64,000 nt of DNA from Bacillus sp. FJAT-27445 (GTDB taxonomy: Bacteria; Bacillota; Bacilli; Bacillales; Cytobacillaceae), in assembly GCF_001510665.1 (NCBI RefSeq), contig NZ_LMTI01000005.1:294583-358582 (forward strand), written 5' to 3'. Below the pieces are notes generated by a model. It was not told the origin of the DNA and made no database searches. It saw only the letters and a list, made by a program, of their open reading frames with translations. Positions within the stretch are counted from its first letter, which is position 1; the number at the start of each line of letters is the position of its first letter. Made by a program: the position numbers and the translations under genes. Positions 34,547-43,492 of this stretch are shown here, one piece after another.

Positions 34547-35785
34547 GTGAATATCTGGATATTTAACCACTATGCAACCGCCCCTACACATGTAGGCGGA
34601 ACAAGGCACTACGATTTAGCCAAGCATCTCTCTGATAAAGGATACAACGTCACAATCTTTGCATCTTCTTTTAATCATTTTTCAAAGAAAGAGATGGTTT
34701 TTCAAGGAGAGAAGAGCGAATACAAATCAGAAATGATTGATGGAGTAAAGTATGTTTGGATCCATACTCCTCCATATGAAAGTATGGCGGGAAGAGTGAA
34801 AAACATCCTAAGCTACACGTGGAAAAGCCATAAAATTGGAAAAGCGGCTTGCAGAAGGGAAAAGCCTGATATTGTCATTGGCTCAAGCGTCCATCCACTC
34901 GCAGCGATTGTAGGCTATCTGATTGCCAAAAAAGCCGGATGTAAGTTCTATTTTGAGGAACGGGATTTATGGCCTCAAACCTTCGTGGACTTTGGGAAAC
35001 TGTCTCCAGGGAATCCAGTGGCAATCGCACTGTACCGGCTCGAAAGCTTTTTATATAAAAAGGCGGACCGCATTATCGTCCTCTTTGATAAAGCAAAGTA
35101 TTACATACAAGCGAGAGGGATTAACCCCAATAAGGTCATCTACTTGCCAAATGGCGTGAACCTCTCAACATACGATCAGTTGGAAAAATCAGTGGAGATA
35201 GACAGGCTGTTCAGTAAGCTGAAAAACAAATTTGTCATTGTCTATGCGGGCTCGCATGGTATAGCTAATGACCTTGAACCAATAATTGATCTATTTGCCC
35301 TATTAAAAAACAATCCGGATTTTCATTTGCTGCTTGTCGGAAATGGCGCGGAAAAAGGCAAGCTTATGGATAAAGCAGAACAGGAAGGGATTCGAAATAT
35401 CACGTTTCACGATCCTGTTCCTAAAACAGAAATTCCATACTTGTTAAGCAAGGCGCAGATGGGGATTCTCTCCATCATGGACTCGCCTCTTTATTATTGG
35501 GGCTTCAGCATGAACAAGATGTATGACTATATGGCAGCGGGCCTTCCAATTATCATGATCACTGAACCGGATTTAATCGGTTCATTAAGCGGACAAACGG
35601 GTATCTATGTGAACAATGATATAGGGGAAACGGCACGCTGGCTCGAGGGGCATTACCGGAACACAAAGGTATTGGAGCGGGAAGGAAACCAGCTCAAAAA
35701 ATACGCGGAGCAGAATTATTGTTGGGGAAAGCTTGCTGACAGCCTTGAAACCTTTATCGTAAATGATGTAAGTGGTGTGAAATAG
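34547..35785 (+). CDS. WbuB-like family 4 glycosyltransferase
   Basis: This 412-residue GT4 enzyme has the WbuB-type N terminus (NIWIFNHYATAPTHVGGTRHYDLAKHL), EERDLWPQTF and a C-terminal KMYDYMAAGLPIIM. WbuB-like transferases often add an amino sugar to a lipid carrier-linked sugar. The start is GTG with GAGGTG five bases before. It is followed without a gap by the PglC-like gene. Confidence 0.82.
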   Translation: MNIWIFNHYATAPTHVGGTRHYDLAKHLSDKGYNVTIFASSFNHFSKKEMVFQGEKSEYKSEMIDGVKYVWIHTPPYESMAGRVKNILSYTWKSHKIGKAACRREKPDIVIGSSVHPLAAIVGYLIAKKAGCKFYFEERDLWPQTFVDFGKLSPGNPVAIALYRLESFLYKKADRIIVLFDKAKYYIQARGINPNKVIYLPNGVNLSTYDQLEKSVEIDRLFSKLKNKFVIVYAGSHGIANDLEPIIDLFALLKNNPDFHLLLVGNGAEKGKLMDKAEQEGIRNITFHDPVPKTEIPYLLSKAQMGILSIMDSPLYYWGFSMNKMYDYMAAGLPIIMITEPDLIGSLSGQTGIYVNNDIGETARWLEGHYRNTKVLEREGNQLKKYAEQNYCWGKLADSLETFIVNDVSGVK

Positions 35786-36385
35786 ATGAAACGATTAGTT
35801 GATTTTACTTGCGCAATCATTGGATTAGCCTTTCTTTGGCCGGTAATTTTACTTACAGCCTTCCTGGTCAGGATAAGGCTCGGATCTCCGGTCCTCTTTA
35901 AGCAGCAGCGTCCCGGCCTGCATGGCAATCCTTTTTATGTCTACAAATTCCGGACGATGACGGATGAGCGGGGGGGAAATGGGGCGCTGCTGCCGGATGA
36001 TGTCCGGCTAACCGGGTTTGGAAAGATGCTGCGAAAGTGGAGCCTCGATGAATTGCCGCAGCTTCTAAATGTATTGAAGGGGGATCTAAGCCTTGTAGGT
36101 CCCCGTCCACTATTGATGGAATACCTCGAACTCTATACCGAGGATCAGGCGCGCCGGCATGAGGTTCGCCCGGGAATTACAGGCTGGGCCCAGGTAAATG
36201 GGCGGAATGATATTTCCTGGGAGGAAAAGTTTGCGCTTGATGTCTGGTATGTTGACAACCAATCCTTTTGGCTCGATATGAAAATCTTGTTTATGACGTT
36301 TTACAAGGTTGTTAAATCCGAAGGGATTAACCAGAAGGGGATTGCTACCGTTGAAAAATTTGCTGGATCATCGGAACGGAGGTAA
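35786..36385 (+). CDS. epsL: Initiating sugar-phosphate transferase (EpsL/PglC type)
   Basis: This 199-residue monotopic phosphoglycosyl transferase has one N-terminal re-entrant hydrophobic segment and the catalytic region with YKFRTM, DELPQLLNVLKGDLSLVGPR and PGITGWAQVNGRN. The short size is that of PglC, which moves phospho-diNAc-bacillosamine from UDP to undecaprenyl phosphate. The next two genes complete the bacillosamine steps, in the same order as epsL-M-N of B. subtilis. It probably starts each repeat unit. Confidence 0.88.
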   Translation: MKRLVDFTCAIIGLAFLWPVILLTAFLVRIRLGSPVLFKQQRPGLHGNPFYVYKFRTMTDERGGNGALLPDDVRLTGFGKMLRKWSLDELPQLLNVLKGDLSLVGPRPLLMEYLELYTEDQARRHEVRPGITGWAQVNGRNDISWEEKFALDVWYVDNQSFWLDMKILFMTFYKVVKSEGINQKGIATVEKFAGSSERR

Positions 36386-36389
36386 AACA

Positions 36390-37028
36390 TTGAAAAAACT
36401 ATGCATCATTGGGCAGGGCGGGCACAGCAAAGTAGTGGAAGATATTGTTCTCTCATTGGATGACTATACAATCACAGCGCGCCTAGATGACAACTATAAA
36501 TATGTAGAGAAAAAAGATGGGGTACTTTATGGTCCGATTTTCCTCGCGAACGAACTTGCGCTAAGTGAAGAAAGCATGATGTTTATCATTGCGGTAGGCG
36601 ACAATGAAGCACGGAAAAAGATTTCCGTGGAGCTATCATTGCCACTGGAACGCTATGCCGTGCTTGCGCATCCAGCGGCGGTGATCAGCTTGTCGGCGAG
36701 GATTGGAAATGGGACGGTCATCATGCCTAATTGCATCGTAAACGCATCTGCTTCAGTTGGTAATCATGCAATCTTAAATACTGGTTCTGTGATTGAACAT
36801 GACACTATTCTTCGAGATTATACTCATGTATCCCCGAATGCCGCTTTAACAGGAGGGGTTTGCGTTGGGGAAGGAACTCAGATCGGGGTTGGAGCAACTG
36901 TGATTCCAGGCATCCGAATTGGGGACTGGTGCATGGTTGGTGCAGGAGCCACTGTCATTAATCCTGTAAACCACTTTGAAACCGTAGCAGGAACACCGGC
37001 AAAGCCAATAAATAAAGTTAGGGTGTGA
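36390..37028 (+). CDS. epsM: Sugar O/N-acetyltransferase (EpsM/PglD/NeuD type)
   Basis: This 212-residue protein has an N-terminal Rossmann-like half (LCIIGQGGHSKVVEDIV) and a C-terminal left-handed beta helix of hexapeptide repeats with HDTILRDYTHVSPNAALTGG, the active-site His region of PglD. It N-acetylates the 4-amino sugar. The frame opens far upstream inside epsL; GGAGG seven bases before TTG 36390 sets the start, 4 nt after the previous stop. Confidence 0.88.
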   Translation: MKKLCIIGQGGHSKVVEDIVLSLDDYTITARLDDNYKYVEKKDGVLYGPIFLANELALSEESMMFIIAVGDNEARKKISVELSLPLERYAVLAHPAAVISLSARIGNGTVIMPNCIVNASASVGNHAILNTGSVIEHDTILRDYTHVSPNAALTGGVCVGEGTQIGVGATVIPGIRIGDWCMVGAGATVINPVNHFETVAGTPAKPINKVRV

Positions 37029-37034
37029 ATCTGG

Positions 37035-38189
37035 ATGATCGTAAAACAAAAACAAAACAGAATCTATCTATCTTCACCACACATGAGCGGCCGGGAGCAA
37101 TCTTATATCCAGGAAGCTTTTGAAACAAACTGGATTGCCCCTTTGGGCCCAAATGTAAATGCCTTTGAAGAGGATATTGCCGCTTATGCCGGCGTGAATG
37201 GAGCGGCAGCGGTCAGTTCGGGTACAGCGGCAATCCATCTGGCGCTGGAACTTTTGGAGATTGGCAGAGGTGACCGAGTATTTTGTTCCTCGCTGACCTT
37301 TATGGCCAGTGCAAACCCGATTCTTTACCAAGGAGCCGAGCCTGTTTTTATTGACTCTGAGCCCGATACATGGAATATGTCACCACAAGCATTGAAGAGA
37401 GCCTTTAAAGATGCTGCTAAAACAAATCGCCTACCAAAAGCGGTAATCGTTGTAAACCTTTATGGGCAAAGCGCTAAAATAGATGAAATTTCGGCAATCT
37501 GCGATGAATACGGAGTGCCGTTCATTGAAGATGCAGCTGAATCTCTTGGATCCTTATATAAAGGGAAAAAAAGCGGAAGCTTTGGGAAATTTGGCATCTA
37601 TTCGTTTAATGGGAATAAAATCATCACCACTTCAGGTGGAGGCATGCTTATTTCCGACGATGTAGAGGCATTGGAGAAAGCCCGCTTTTTGGCAACGCAG
37701 GCGCGTGACCCTGCTCCTCATTACCAGCACAGCCAGGTAGGTTTTAACTATCGGATGAGCAATATCCTTGCCGGGGTTGGACGTGCCCAGCTCGAGGTTC
37801 TTGATGACCGGGTTGAAGCAAGAAGGGCTGTTTTCAACAGATATGCTGAAGCCCTTGGAGGAATCCCAGGACTAGAGTTTATGCCAGAACTGGAAATGAC
37901 CAGGTCAAATCGGTGGCTGACGACATTTACACTTGATCGGAATGTCTCGGGCATTTCACCTATGAATCTCATCAACAGACTTGCCGAAGAGAATATAGAA
38001 GCACGACCAGTATGGAAACCGCTCCATATGCAGCCAATATTCGATGGAGTCAACTATTACCCGCATGAACGAGGGAATTGCGTCTCATCCAGTTTATTTG
38101 CGAACGGTGTTTGCCTGCCATCCGGCTCAAATATGACAACGGATGAACAGGACCGGGTCATAGAGGAAGTAAAAGAGGCGTTTAAATAA
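37035..38189 (+). CDS. epsN: UDP-4-keto sugar aminotransferase (EpsN/PglE type)
   Basis: This 384-residue DegT-family PLP aminotransferase has RIYLSSPHMSGREQ at the N terminus, IEDAAESLGS for PLP binding, and the Lys in YSFNGNKIITTSGGG. The N terminus is that of PglE/EpsN enzymes that aminate UDP-2-acetamido-4-keto-6-deoxyglucose. It is the last gene of the operon and is followed by a terminator. Confidence 0.88.
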   Translation: MIVKQKQNRIYLSSPHMSGREQSYIQEAFETNWIAPLGPNVNAFEEDIAAYAGVNGAAAVSSGTAAIHLALELLEIGRGDRVFCSSLTFMASANPILYQGAEPVFIDSEPDTWNMSPQALKRAFKDAAKTNRLPKAVIVVNLYGQSAKIDEISAICDEYGVPFIEDAAESLGSLYKGKKSGSFGKFGIYSFNGNKIITTSGGGMLISDDVEALEKARFLATQARDPAPHYQHSQVGFNYRMSNILAGVGRAQLEVLDDRVEARRAVFNRYAEALGGIPGLEFMPELEMTRSNRWLTTFTLDRNVSGISPMNLINRLAEENIEARPVWKPLHMQPIFDGVNYYPHERGNCVSSSLFANGVCLPSGSNMTTDEQDRVIEEVKEAFK

Positions 38190-38201
38190 CCAGATTTAAT
38201 A

Positions 38202-38231
38202 AGGAGGCCGGTGGGTCCTCCTCTTTTAATT
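38202..38231 (+). terminator. Terminator of the exopolysaccharide operon
   Basis: AGGAGG (38202-38207) pairs with CCTCCT (38217-38222), followed by CTTTTAATT. Confidence 0.7.
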
Positions 38232-38290
38232 AAGTTTTTATCAAAATTCCAAGATTATTTTAATGGACCTGCTGTTTGGTGGATTCAATG

Positions 38291-38334
38291 AAAAAGCCAT
38301 GCACCTTAGAGTCCAAGGGCATGGCTGTTTTTTT
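38291..38334. terminator. Bidirectional terminator after the LCP gene
   Basis: GCCATGC-a-CCTT pairs with AAGG-GCATGGC (38296-38325), with A5 on one side and T8 on the other. It ends the minus-strand LCP gene and backs up the operon terminator. Confidence 0.88.
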
Positions 38335-39292
38335 CATCACTTGCGCTTTTCGTGCTCGGTTCAATTTTCAAATGTTCATTAAGCATCTGTGACAGCTTTT
38401 TCCGTTCTTCATTAGGTACATTAAAATAATAGACTCCATTTTTTTTCATATCGTTTCCGCTTATCTGGATTCTCTCAATGTTATTTCTAGCATTTGAATA
38501 GTTTGCTTGGATATTCTTAATTTCATTGAATGTTAAATTGGTTTTTACGTTCTTTCCGATAACCTCTAAAATACTTCGATAGTTTGTTAGTGTTTTTACG
38601 TGTGAAGCTTCCTTAATCAATGCCTGAATGACTTTCTGTTGCCGTTCCTGACGGCCAAAATCGCTATTTGGATCTAAATGGCGCATTTGCGTGAATTTGA
38701 GGGCCTCTTCTCCATTCAAATGCAGTTGGCCAACTGGAAAGTGAAACTTGCCGTATGAAAAATCGAGTTTGTTATTCACTGTTACGCCACCAACAGTATC
38801 GACAAGTTCCTGGAAACCATTCGTATTTACCGCGATGAAATAATCGACTGGGACATTGAGGAAATTTTCAATCGTTTTAACGCTCATATCCACTCCGCCG
38901 TATGTATAGGCATGATTGATTTTATCCTCTACTCCTTTTCCACTGATTTTGGCATATGTATCACGAGGAATGCTGACCATTTTAATCGACTCGTCATCGG
39001 AGTTTAACGTTAACAGCATGAGTGAATCTGGGCGTCCACGGTCGCCATCTCGCTGGTCTACTCCTAATAATAAGATCGAGATGGGCTCACCCTTATCCAA
39101 ATCAATTTTCCGATGAACTGTTTTTGATCTATCCAGGGGTTCATGTGTGCTTTTTAGTGTAGTGGCGATCGATTGATAAACTGAATATCCGTACACAGCC
39201 GCGCCTGCAAATAAAAGCAAGATGATGGCGAGTGTAACTCGAAAACCCTTTTTTCTTTTGTTAATTCGTGGAGCTTTGTTTTCCTTTTCCAT
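38306..39292 (-). CDS. LytR-CpsA-Psr (LCP) family ligase
   Basis: This 328-residue membrane enzyme transfers undecaprenyl-linked glycopolymers to peptidoglycan. It has a basic cytoplasmic N terminus, one membrane helix (about 20-40) and an extracellular LCP domain with ILLLGVDQRDGDRGRPDS, VSIPRDTY, and the Arg-containing QMRHLDPNSDFGRQERQQ. GGAAG precedes ATG 39292. It faces the exopolysaccharide operon and could attach that polymer or wall teichoic acid to the wall. Confidence 0.9.
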   Translation of the reverse strand: MEKENKAPRINKRKKGFRVTLAIILLLFAGAAVYGYSVYQSIATTLKSTHEPLDRSKTVHRKIDLDKGEPISILLLGVDQRDGDRGRPDSLMLLTLNSDDESIKMVSIPRDTYAKISGKGVEDKINHAYTYGGVDMSVKTIENFLNVPVDYFIAVNTNGFQELVDTVGGVTVNNKLDFSYGKFHFPVGQLHLNGEEALKFTQMRHLDPNSDFGRQERQQKVIQALIKEASHVKTLTNYRSILEVIGKNVKTNLTFNEIKNIQANYSNARNNIERIQISGNDMKKNGVYYFNVPNEERKKLSQMLNEHLKIEPSTKSASDEKNSHALGL

Positions 39293-39502
39293 TCATACAC
39301 TTCCTTTGTGGCACTCTGGGTTCATTGTATCACTTGAAAAAACTTAATGTTATTCGACAAAATGACTAGTTGAACCGAAATATTGCGGAATAATGGTCAT
39401 TGCTAGTGAAAAATTCCTGGGAGATAGGTCCTTTTTATCGTTAAAAATTTTTCTGCCATATTAATAGTTTGTTAACCAAATGTTAAGAAGAGATGATTTT
39501 AT

Positions 39503-39640
39503 TTGAAAAAGAGATTTTCAGAAGTTTTAAAACGTTATTTCCATGTAACTAAAGGCTTGATGGATCAGGAGAATTCATGGGTTGTGTTACAAAAGTACCA
39601 AGGGGAATTACGTGGATTAAAAAAAGCTGATCATCTTTAG
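39503..39640 (+). CDS. Possible 45-residue basic protein
   Basis: The TTG-started frame encodes a basic peptide (MKKRFSEVLKRYF at the start, GLKKADHL at the end). The upstream AAGAAGAG is a weak Shine-Dalgarno. I do not recognise it. It may be the remnant of a gene or chance. Confidence 0.2.
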   Translation: MKKRFSEVLKRYFHVTKGLMDQENSWVVLQKYQGELRGLKKADHL

Positions 39641-39758
39641 GTCCTTTTGCATAGCTAGAATTCCCTGTTTAGTAAAAATGAATAAATCAGCATATATCAA
39701 TGATTTAAATTTCAATGGTACGGTTGATACGGTTACATTGAAAAGACAGTCCAACTAA

Positions 39759-39812
39759 GCCGCTGAAACGCACAGCGGCAAGTTTCACTGTAATCGGACC
39801 TTTAGGGACAAA
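39759..39812 (+). other. Structured motif, copy B
   Basis: Same layout as copy A at 11813: TGAAAC (39763-39768), a 12-nt loop GCACAGCGGCAA, GTTTCA, then CTGTA and CCTTTAGGGACAAA. Here a competing 7-bp stem GCCGCTG / CAGCGGC (39759-39779) is also perfect, so the two folds exclude each other. It ends at ATG 39813, at the start of the synthase gene, where AGGG could be the ribosome binding site. Confidence 0.45.
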
Positions 39813-39836
39813 ATGATTTTGAGGCAGGTTAATAAA

Positions 39837-42800
39837 ATGAGGAAAAGATTTCATCTCAAATGGAATAAAAATAGAAACATGGATTTAAATAGTGATTTCA
39901 AGAATAAAGATTTCATTTTTGAAAGCGAATCAAGTAAACGCTGGAATGTAATGGTCTTTTTGGGTGCTTTAGTTGCCGCCCTGTTCGCGCTTGCAGTCTT
40001 TTTTTCCGGCCTGGGGCTTTATTTTAATCCAGTGATACCGAAGCTGGAAACTAAGGTAACCGATGAATTTAAGGATATTACACCATCGGTAACAATGACG
40101 GCTCACCAGCCCGCATCGCCCGATAACAATGAAAGTTTTCTTAGTCAGGGAGTCAGGTATAACAAAGAAGTATACGCCTTCTATGTGAATTGGGACAGCA
40201 ACAGTGAACAATCGTTAAGGGATAATATTGATGAAATCGATGTATTGATCCCTCAATGGCTGAGCATCAACGAAGACCTTGAGATAGAGAGCGATATCGA
40301 TCCTGAAATCGTTAAGCTTGCGAAGGAGAAGGATATAAAAATTACCCCATTGATACATAACATACAGGATGGCAAGTGGAACCAGGAGACGATAAATACC
40401 CTGTTAAATTCACCTGGGGAACGGATGAAACTGATAAAAAATCTACATAATCAAATTAAAAAAAATCATTTTGACGGCATCAATATTGACTTTGAGAATC
40501 TGGACAAGAGCACACGTGATGAACTTACCCAGTTTATGAAGGAACTGTACGAAGTATTTCATGCAGACGGGCTCACCGTTTCAATGGATGTCCCCGCTGC
40601 GAATGAAGCGTATGATTATCAGCAGCTAGAAAACCATTTGGACCAGATGATTGTGATGGCCTACGATGAGAATGTAAACAGACCAGGCCCGGTTGCTTCC
40701 ACATCCTGGTTTGAAAGCATCCTCGCTAAATTGCCAAAGGACAAGCTCATCGTCGCTCTGGGCAATTACGGGTATGACTGGGATTGGGAAAGCCAGGACC
40801 CGGGGGAAGTGGTTTCCTTTGATGATGTCATAAGGCTCGCCGAGAAAGCGGGTTTGGACATCCAGTGGGATGATATGAGCCAGAACCCATATATGAAATA
40901 TACGAAGGAAGGTAAAGTTCATGAAGTATGGTTTCTTGACAGCGCAACCTTCTACAATCAGCTGAAAATTACCGAAGAGGCAGGCGCAAAAGGGATTGCC
41001 CTTTGGAGGCTCGGAGCAGAGGATCCTTCGATGTGGGATATCCTTAAAGGGAATAACCTTGAAGAAATACAAACGGTTAAAAATGGCGGAAATATTTATA
41101 GCAAAGGGGAAGGGAACGTCTTCAGGTCCTCAGAGAACAGGGAGGATGGCGAGCGCAGCTTTTTGTTTAATGAAGCTGGCTTCATAACGAATGAAACCTA
41201 TACCTCCATTCCGAAAGCATACGAGTTTGAGCGTTTAAGCAAAATGAAGGAAAAGGAAATCGTCTTGACGTTTGATGATGGGCCGACCCCTGAATATACG
41301 GAAAAAATCCTGAAAATCCTGAAAGAACAAAGAGTCCCGGCAACGTTCTTTCTGATTGGTAAAAATGCTGCCCTCCATCAGGACATCGTGAAACAGATGG
41401 CTAAGGATGGCCATGAGATTGGAAGCCATACGTTTACACATCCAAATACAAAGGATATGTCTGAGGAAAAGCTGAAATTCGAATTAAATAGCACCCAGCG
41501 AGTGATCCAGGGGATTACTGGCCATACTACCGTGCTATACCGTTCTCCTTTGGGAGATGAAGAGGCAAAGTATTTTCCTAAGCATTTTGAACAAATGAAG
41601 AATGTGACGGAAATGGGCTATATAACTGTAAATTATGATGTTGATTCAAGGGACTGGGAGCTCCGTGACAGGGATGCGATTGTGGAGACCGTACTGAAAC
41701 AGGCTTCCGAAGGCGATATTATTTTGCTCCATGACGGAGGCGGGGACAGGCAGGCAACAGTTGAAGCCCTGCCAATCATCATTGAACAATTGAAGAGCAA
41801 GGGATATACTTTTACAACAGTCAGTGAGCTGATGAATCAAAGTAAAGACAAGGTCATGCCCCTGGTCGCGGATGTGGAAAAACCGATAGTCCATAGCTCA
41901 AAACAAGTGCTTTTGGGCATCGCCAATTTCAAAGCAATGACCGTGATGTTGCTGATTAGTGTAATGATGGTTCTGGCTCTTCGGCTTTTAATTTTAGGCT
42001 TTTTAGCTTTAAAACATAAAAGACAAGTACGGCAAGCACGCCATGGAGAAAACTTCACTCCTATGGTGAGTGTCTTAATTCCAGCATTTAATGAAGAAAA
42101 AGTAATAAAGAAGACGATTCAGTCCATCATGAAAAGCGATTATCCAAATCTTGAAATCATCGTCATCGATGACGGATCAAAGGATGAGACATCTCTTACA
42201 GTAATAGAGAATTTTTCTGAACATGAAAATGTTCATTTAGTACATAAAAAAAATGGCGGAAAAGCATTAGCCCTCAATGAAGGAGCGAGGAGGGCAAAGG
42301 GGGATATCCTGATTGTTGTGGATGCCGATACAAGTGTGGCCCCTGAAGCAATTTCGCTTCTCGTACGCCACTTTGAGGAAGGGCAGATAGCGGCGGTATC
42401 AGGAAATGTACGGGTTGGAAACAGGCGGAATTTGCTAACCAACTGGCAGCACATCGAGTATGTCACCGGATTCAATATTGAAAAACGTGCATTTGCCACG
42501 CAAAATTGTCTTACAGTTGTTCCAGGAGCAATCGGTGCCTGGAGAAAACAGGTGGTTGAAAAGCTGGGCTATTTTTCAGATGATACTCTGGCTGAAGATA
42601 CGGATATGACCTTAAAAATTCTTCGTAACGGCTATAAAGTAGCGATTGAAGAAAAGGCTTTAGCCTATACCGAAGCACCTAAAACCATCCGTGATTTCCT
42701 CAAACAGCGTTTCAGGTGGACATTCGGTACATTGCAATGCTTCTGGAAGCATAAGAAAGCTTTTGCGGGAAGGAAACATAAAACACTCGGATTCCTTGCT

Positions 42801-43142
42801 ATGCCGAATATGCTGCTGGTCCAGTTGATTATCCCGTTCTTAGCGCCCACTATAGACGTGCTGTTTATCGTAAAACTTGCAACCGGCGATGTGAGGTCCT
42901 CCTTGCTTATTTTCGGTACGTATTTCTTCATTGATCTGCTAGTCAGTATAGTTGCCTTCAGGCTTGAGAAAATAAGCACGAAACCGTTAGTGACCATGAT
43001 TCTGCAAAGAATTGTTTATCGTTACTTATTGCTCTGGGTTACATGGAAATCCCTGATTGTCGCGCTTAAGGGAACCCGGGTTGGCTGGGGGAAATTAAAG
43101 CGGAATGGAGATTTGGCACCGGAGCGAGGTTTTTTTGGATAG
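39837..43142 (+). CDS. Three-domain GH18 / NodB deacetylase / GT2 synthase
   Basis: This 1101-residue membrane protein has a membrane helix at about 45-65, an extracellular GH18-like domain (about 95-430; motif DGINIDFE, D213-E220), a NodB deacetylase domain (about 470-670; TFDDGP at 478-483, H531 and H535, LYRSPLG, LLHDGG), a second helix (about 695-720), a cytoplasmic GT2 domain (VSVLIPAFNEE from 744, D829/D831, ED at 920-921, QRFRW at 957-961) and C-terminal helices. The GT2 part resembles hyaluronan/poly-GlcNAc synthases. One protein could make, deacetylate and trim a GlcNAc polymer; this is inferred. GAGGCAGG supports ATG 39837; ATG 39813 is the alternative. Confidence 0.88.
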   Translation: MRKRFHLKWNKNRNMDLNSDFKNKDFIFESESSKRWNVMVFLGALVAALFALAVFFSGLGLYFNPVIPKLETKVTDEFKDITPSVTMTAHQPASPDNNESFLSQGVRYNKEVYAFYVNWDSNSEQSLRDNIDEIDVLIPQWLSINEDLEIESDIDPEIVKLAKEKDIKITPLIHNIQDGKWNQETINTLLNSPGERMKLIKNLHNQIKKNHFDGINIDFENLDKSTRDELTQFMKELYEVFHADGLTVSMDVPAANEAYDYQQLENHLDQMIVMAYDENVNRPGPVASTSWFESILAKLPKDKLIVALGNYGYDWDWESQDPGEVVSFDDVIRLAEKAGLDIQWDDMSQNPYMKYTKEGKVHEVWFLDSATFYNQLKITEEAGAKGIALWRLGAEDPSMWDILKGNNLEEIQTVKNGGNIYSKGEGNVFRSSENREDGERSFLFNEAGFITNETYTSIPKAYEFERLSKMKEKEIVLTFDDGPTPEYTEKILKILKEQRVPATFFLIGKNAALHQDIVKQMAKDGHEIGSHTFTHPNTKDMSEEKLKFELNSTQRVIQGITGHTTVLYRSPLGDEEAKYFPKHFEQMKNVTEMGYITVNYDVDSRDWELRDRDAIVETVLKQASEGDIILLHDGGGDRQATVEALPIIIEQLKSKGYTFTTVSELMNQSKDKVMPLVADVEKPIVHSSKQVLLGIANFKAMTVMLLISVMMVLALRLLILGFLALKHKRQVRQARHGENFTPMVSVLIPAFNEEKVIKKTIQSIMKSDYPNLEIIVIDDGSKDETSLTVIENFSEHENVHLVHKKNGGKALALNEGARRAKGDILIVVDADTSVAPEAISLLVRHFEEGQIAAVSGNVRVGNRRNLLTNWQHIEYVTGFNIEKRAFATQNCLTVVPGAIGAWRKQVVEKLGYFSDDTLAEDTDMTLKILRNGYKVAIEEKALAYTEAPKTIRDFLKQRFRWTFGTLQCFWKHKKAFAGRKHKTLGFLAMPNMLLVQLIIPFLAPTIDVLFIVKLATGDVRSSLLIFGTYFFIDLLVSIVAFRLEKISTKPLVTMILQRIVYRYLLLWVTWKSLIVALKGTRVGWGKLKRNGDLAPERGFFG

Positions 43143-43192
43143 GTAGGGCAACAGACTGACGAAATGCCAGAAGACAAGTGAATGCCAAAAGA

Positions 43193-43235
43193 TCAAGACC
43201 GTTTCGCTTGGAGAAAATAAGTGAAACGGTCTTGA
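43193..43235 (+). terminator. Hairpin after the GH18-NodB-GT2 gene
   Basis: TCAAGACCGTTTC (43193-43205) pairs perfectly with GAAACGGTCTTGA (43223-43235). There is no T-run, so it may stabilise or weakly terminate the transcript. Confidence 0.45.
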
Positions 43236-43286
43236 TGGGTTTGATGAAGTGCGGCGCAATAATAAATTTCCGGGAATCATTAAGAA

Positions 43287-43433
43287 TTTACGGATAAAGC
43301 TGGTGAAATACCGGATAAATGGGTGAAATTGCAGGGTAAACAAATGAAATTGGAGGGTAAACAAATGAAATTGCAGGGTAAACGGGTGAAATTGCAGGGA
43401 ATCGATAGCAGTCTGCTAGGGAAGTGCTAGCAG
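43287..43433. repeat. Array 2 of 21-bp repeats (seven units)
   Basis: Seven units with an exact 21-bp period. Units 3-5 share TTGCAGGGTAAAC-n5-GAAA with one change. Unit 6 contains GCAGGGAATCGATAGCA and unit 7 ends GTGCTAGCAG, matching the end of array 1 (18802-18832). Neither array has a Shine-Dalgarno or start codon that would make it a gene. Confidence 0.85.
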
Positions 43434-43492
43434 AAACCGGAGAAAAAAAACTCCCATGAAAGCAGGGGACGGATCAGAATTTATTCCTAATG

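Larger units (their letters stand above)
39293..39812. other. Intergenic region upstream of the GH18-NodB-GT2 gene
   Basis: AT-rich, about 520 nt. It holds a possible 45-codon ORF (39503-39640, TTG start), an unlikely 26-codon ORF without Shine-Dalgarno (39678-39758) and copy B of the structured motif at its 3' end. No promoter could be fixed. Confidence 0.4.

Noticed and set aside
23040-38189. Recent horizontal transfer of the whole exopolysaccharide operon
   Set aside because: Such operons are often transferred, but I see no integrase, flanking repeat or tRNA; base composition was not computed, so no claim is made.
39678-39758. 26-codon ORF before the structured motif
   Set aside because: No Shine-Dalgarno, no recognisable features; its stop lies in the motif, so probably chance.
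39759-39812. Resemblance of the repeated motif to a c-di-GMP-I (GEMM) riboswitch
   Set aside because: ACGCACAG and GGCAA recall the 5' part of GEMM, but the GNRA-capped helix and the second conserved block (GGGACGCAAAGCC) are absent in both copies.
43095-43364. 89-codon minus-strand ORF with repeated FTLQF and FIRK motifs
   Set aside because: It is array 2 read backwards, without initiation signals, and runs into the end of the synthase gene.
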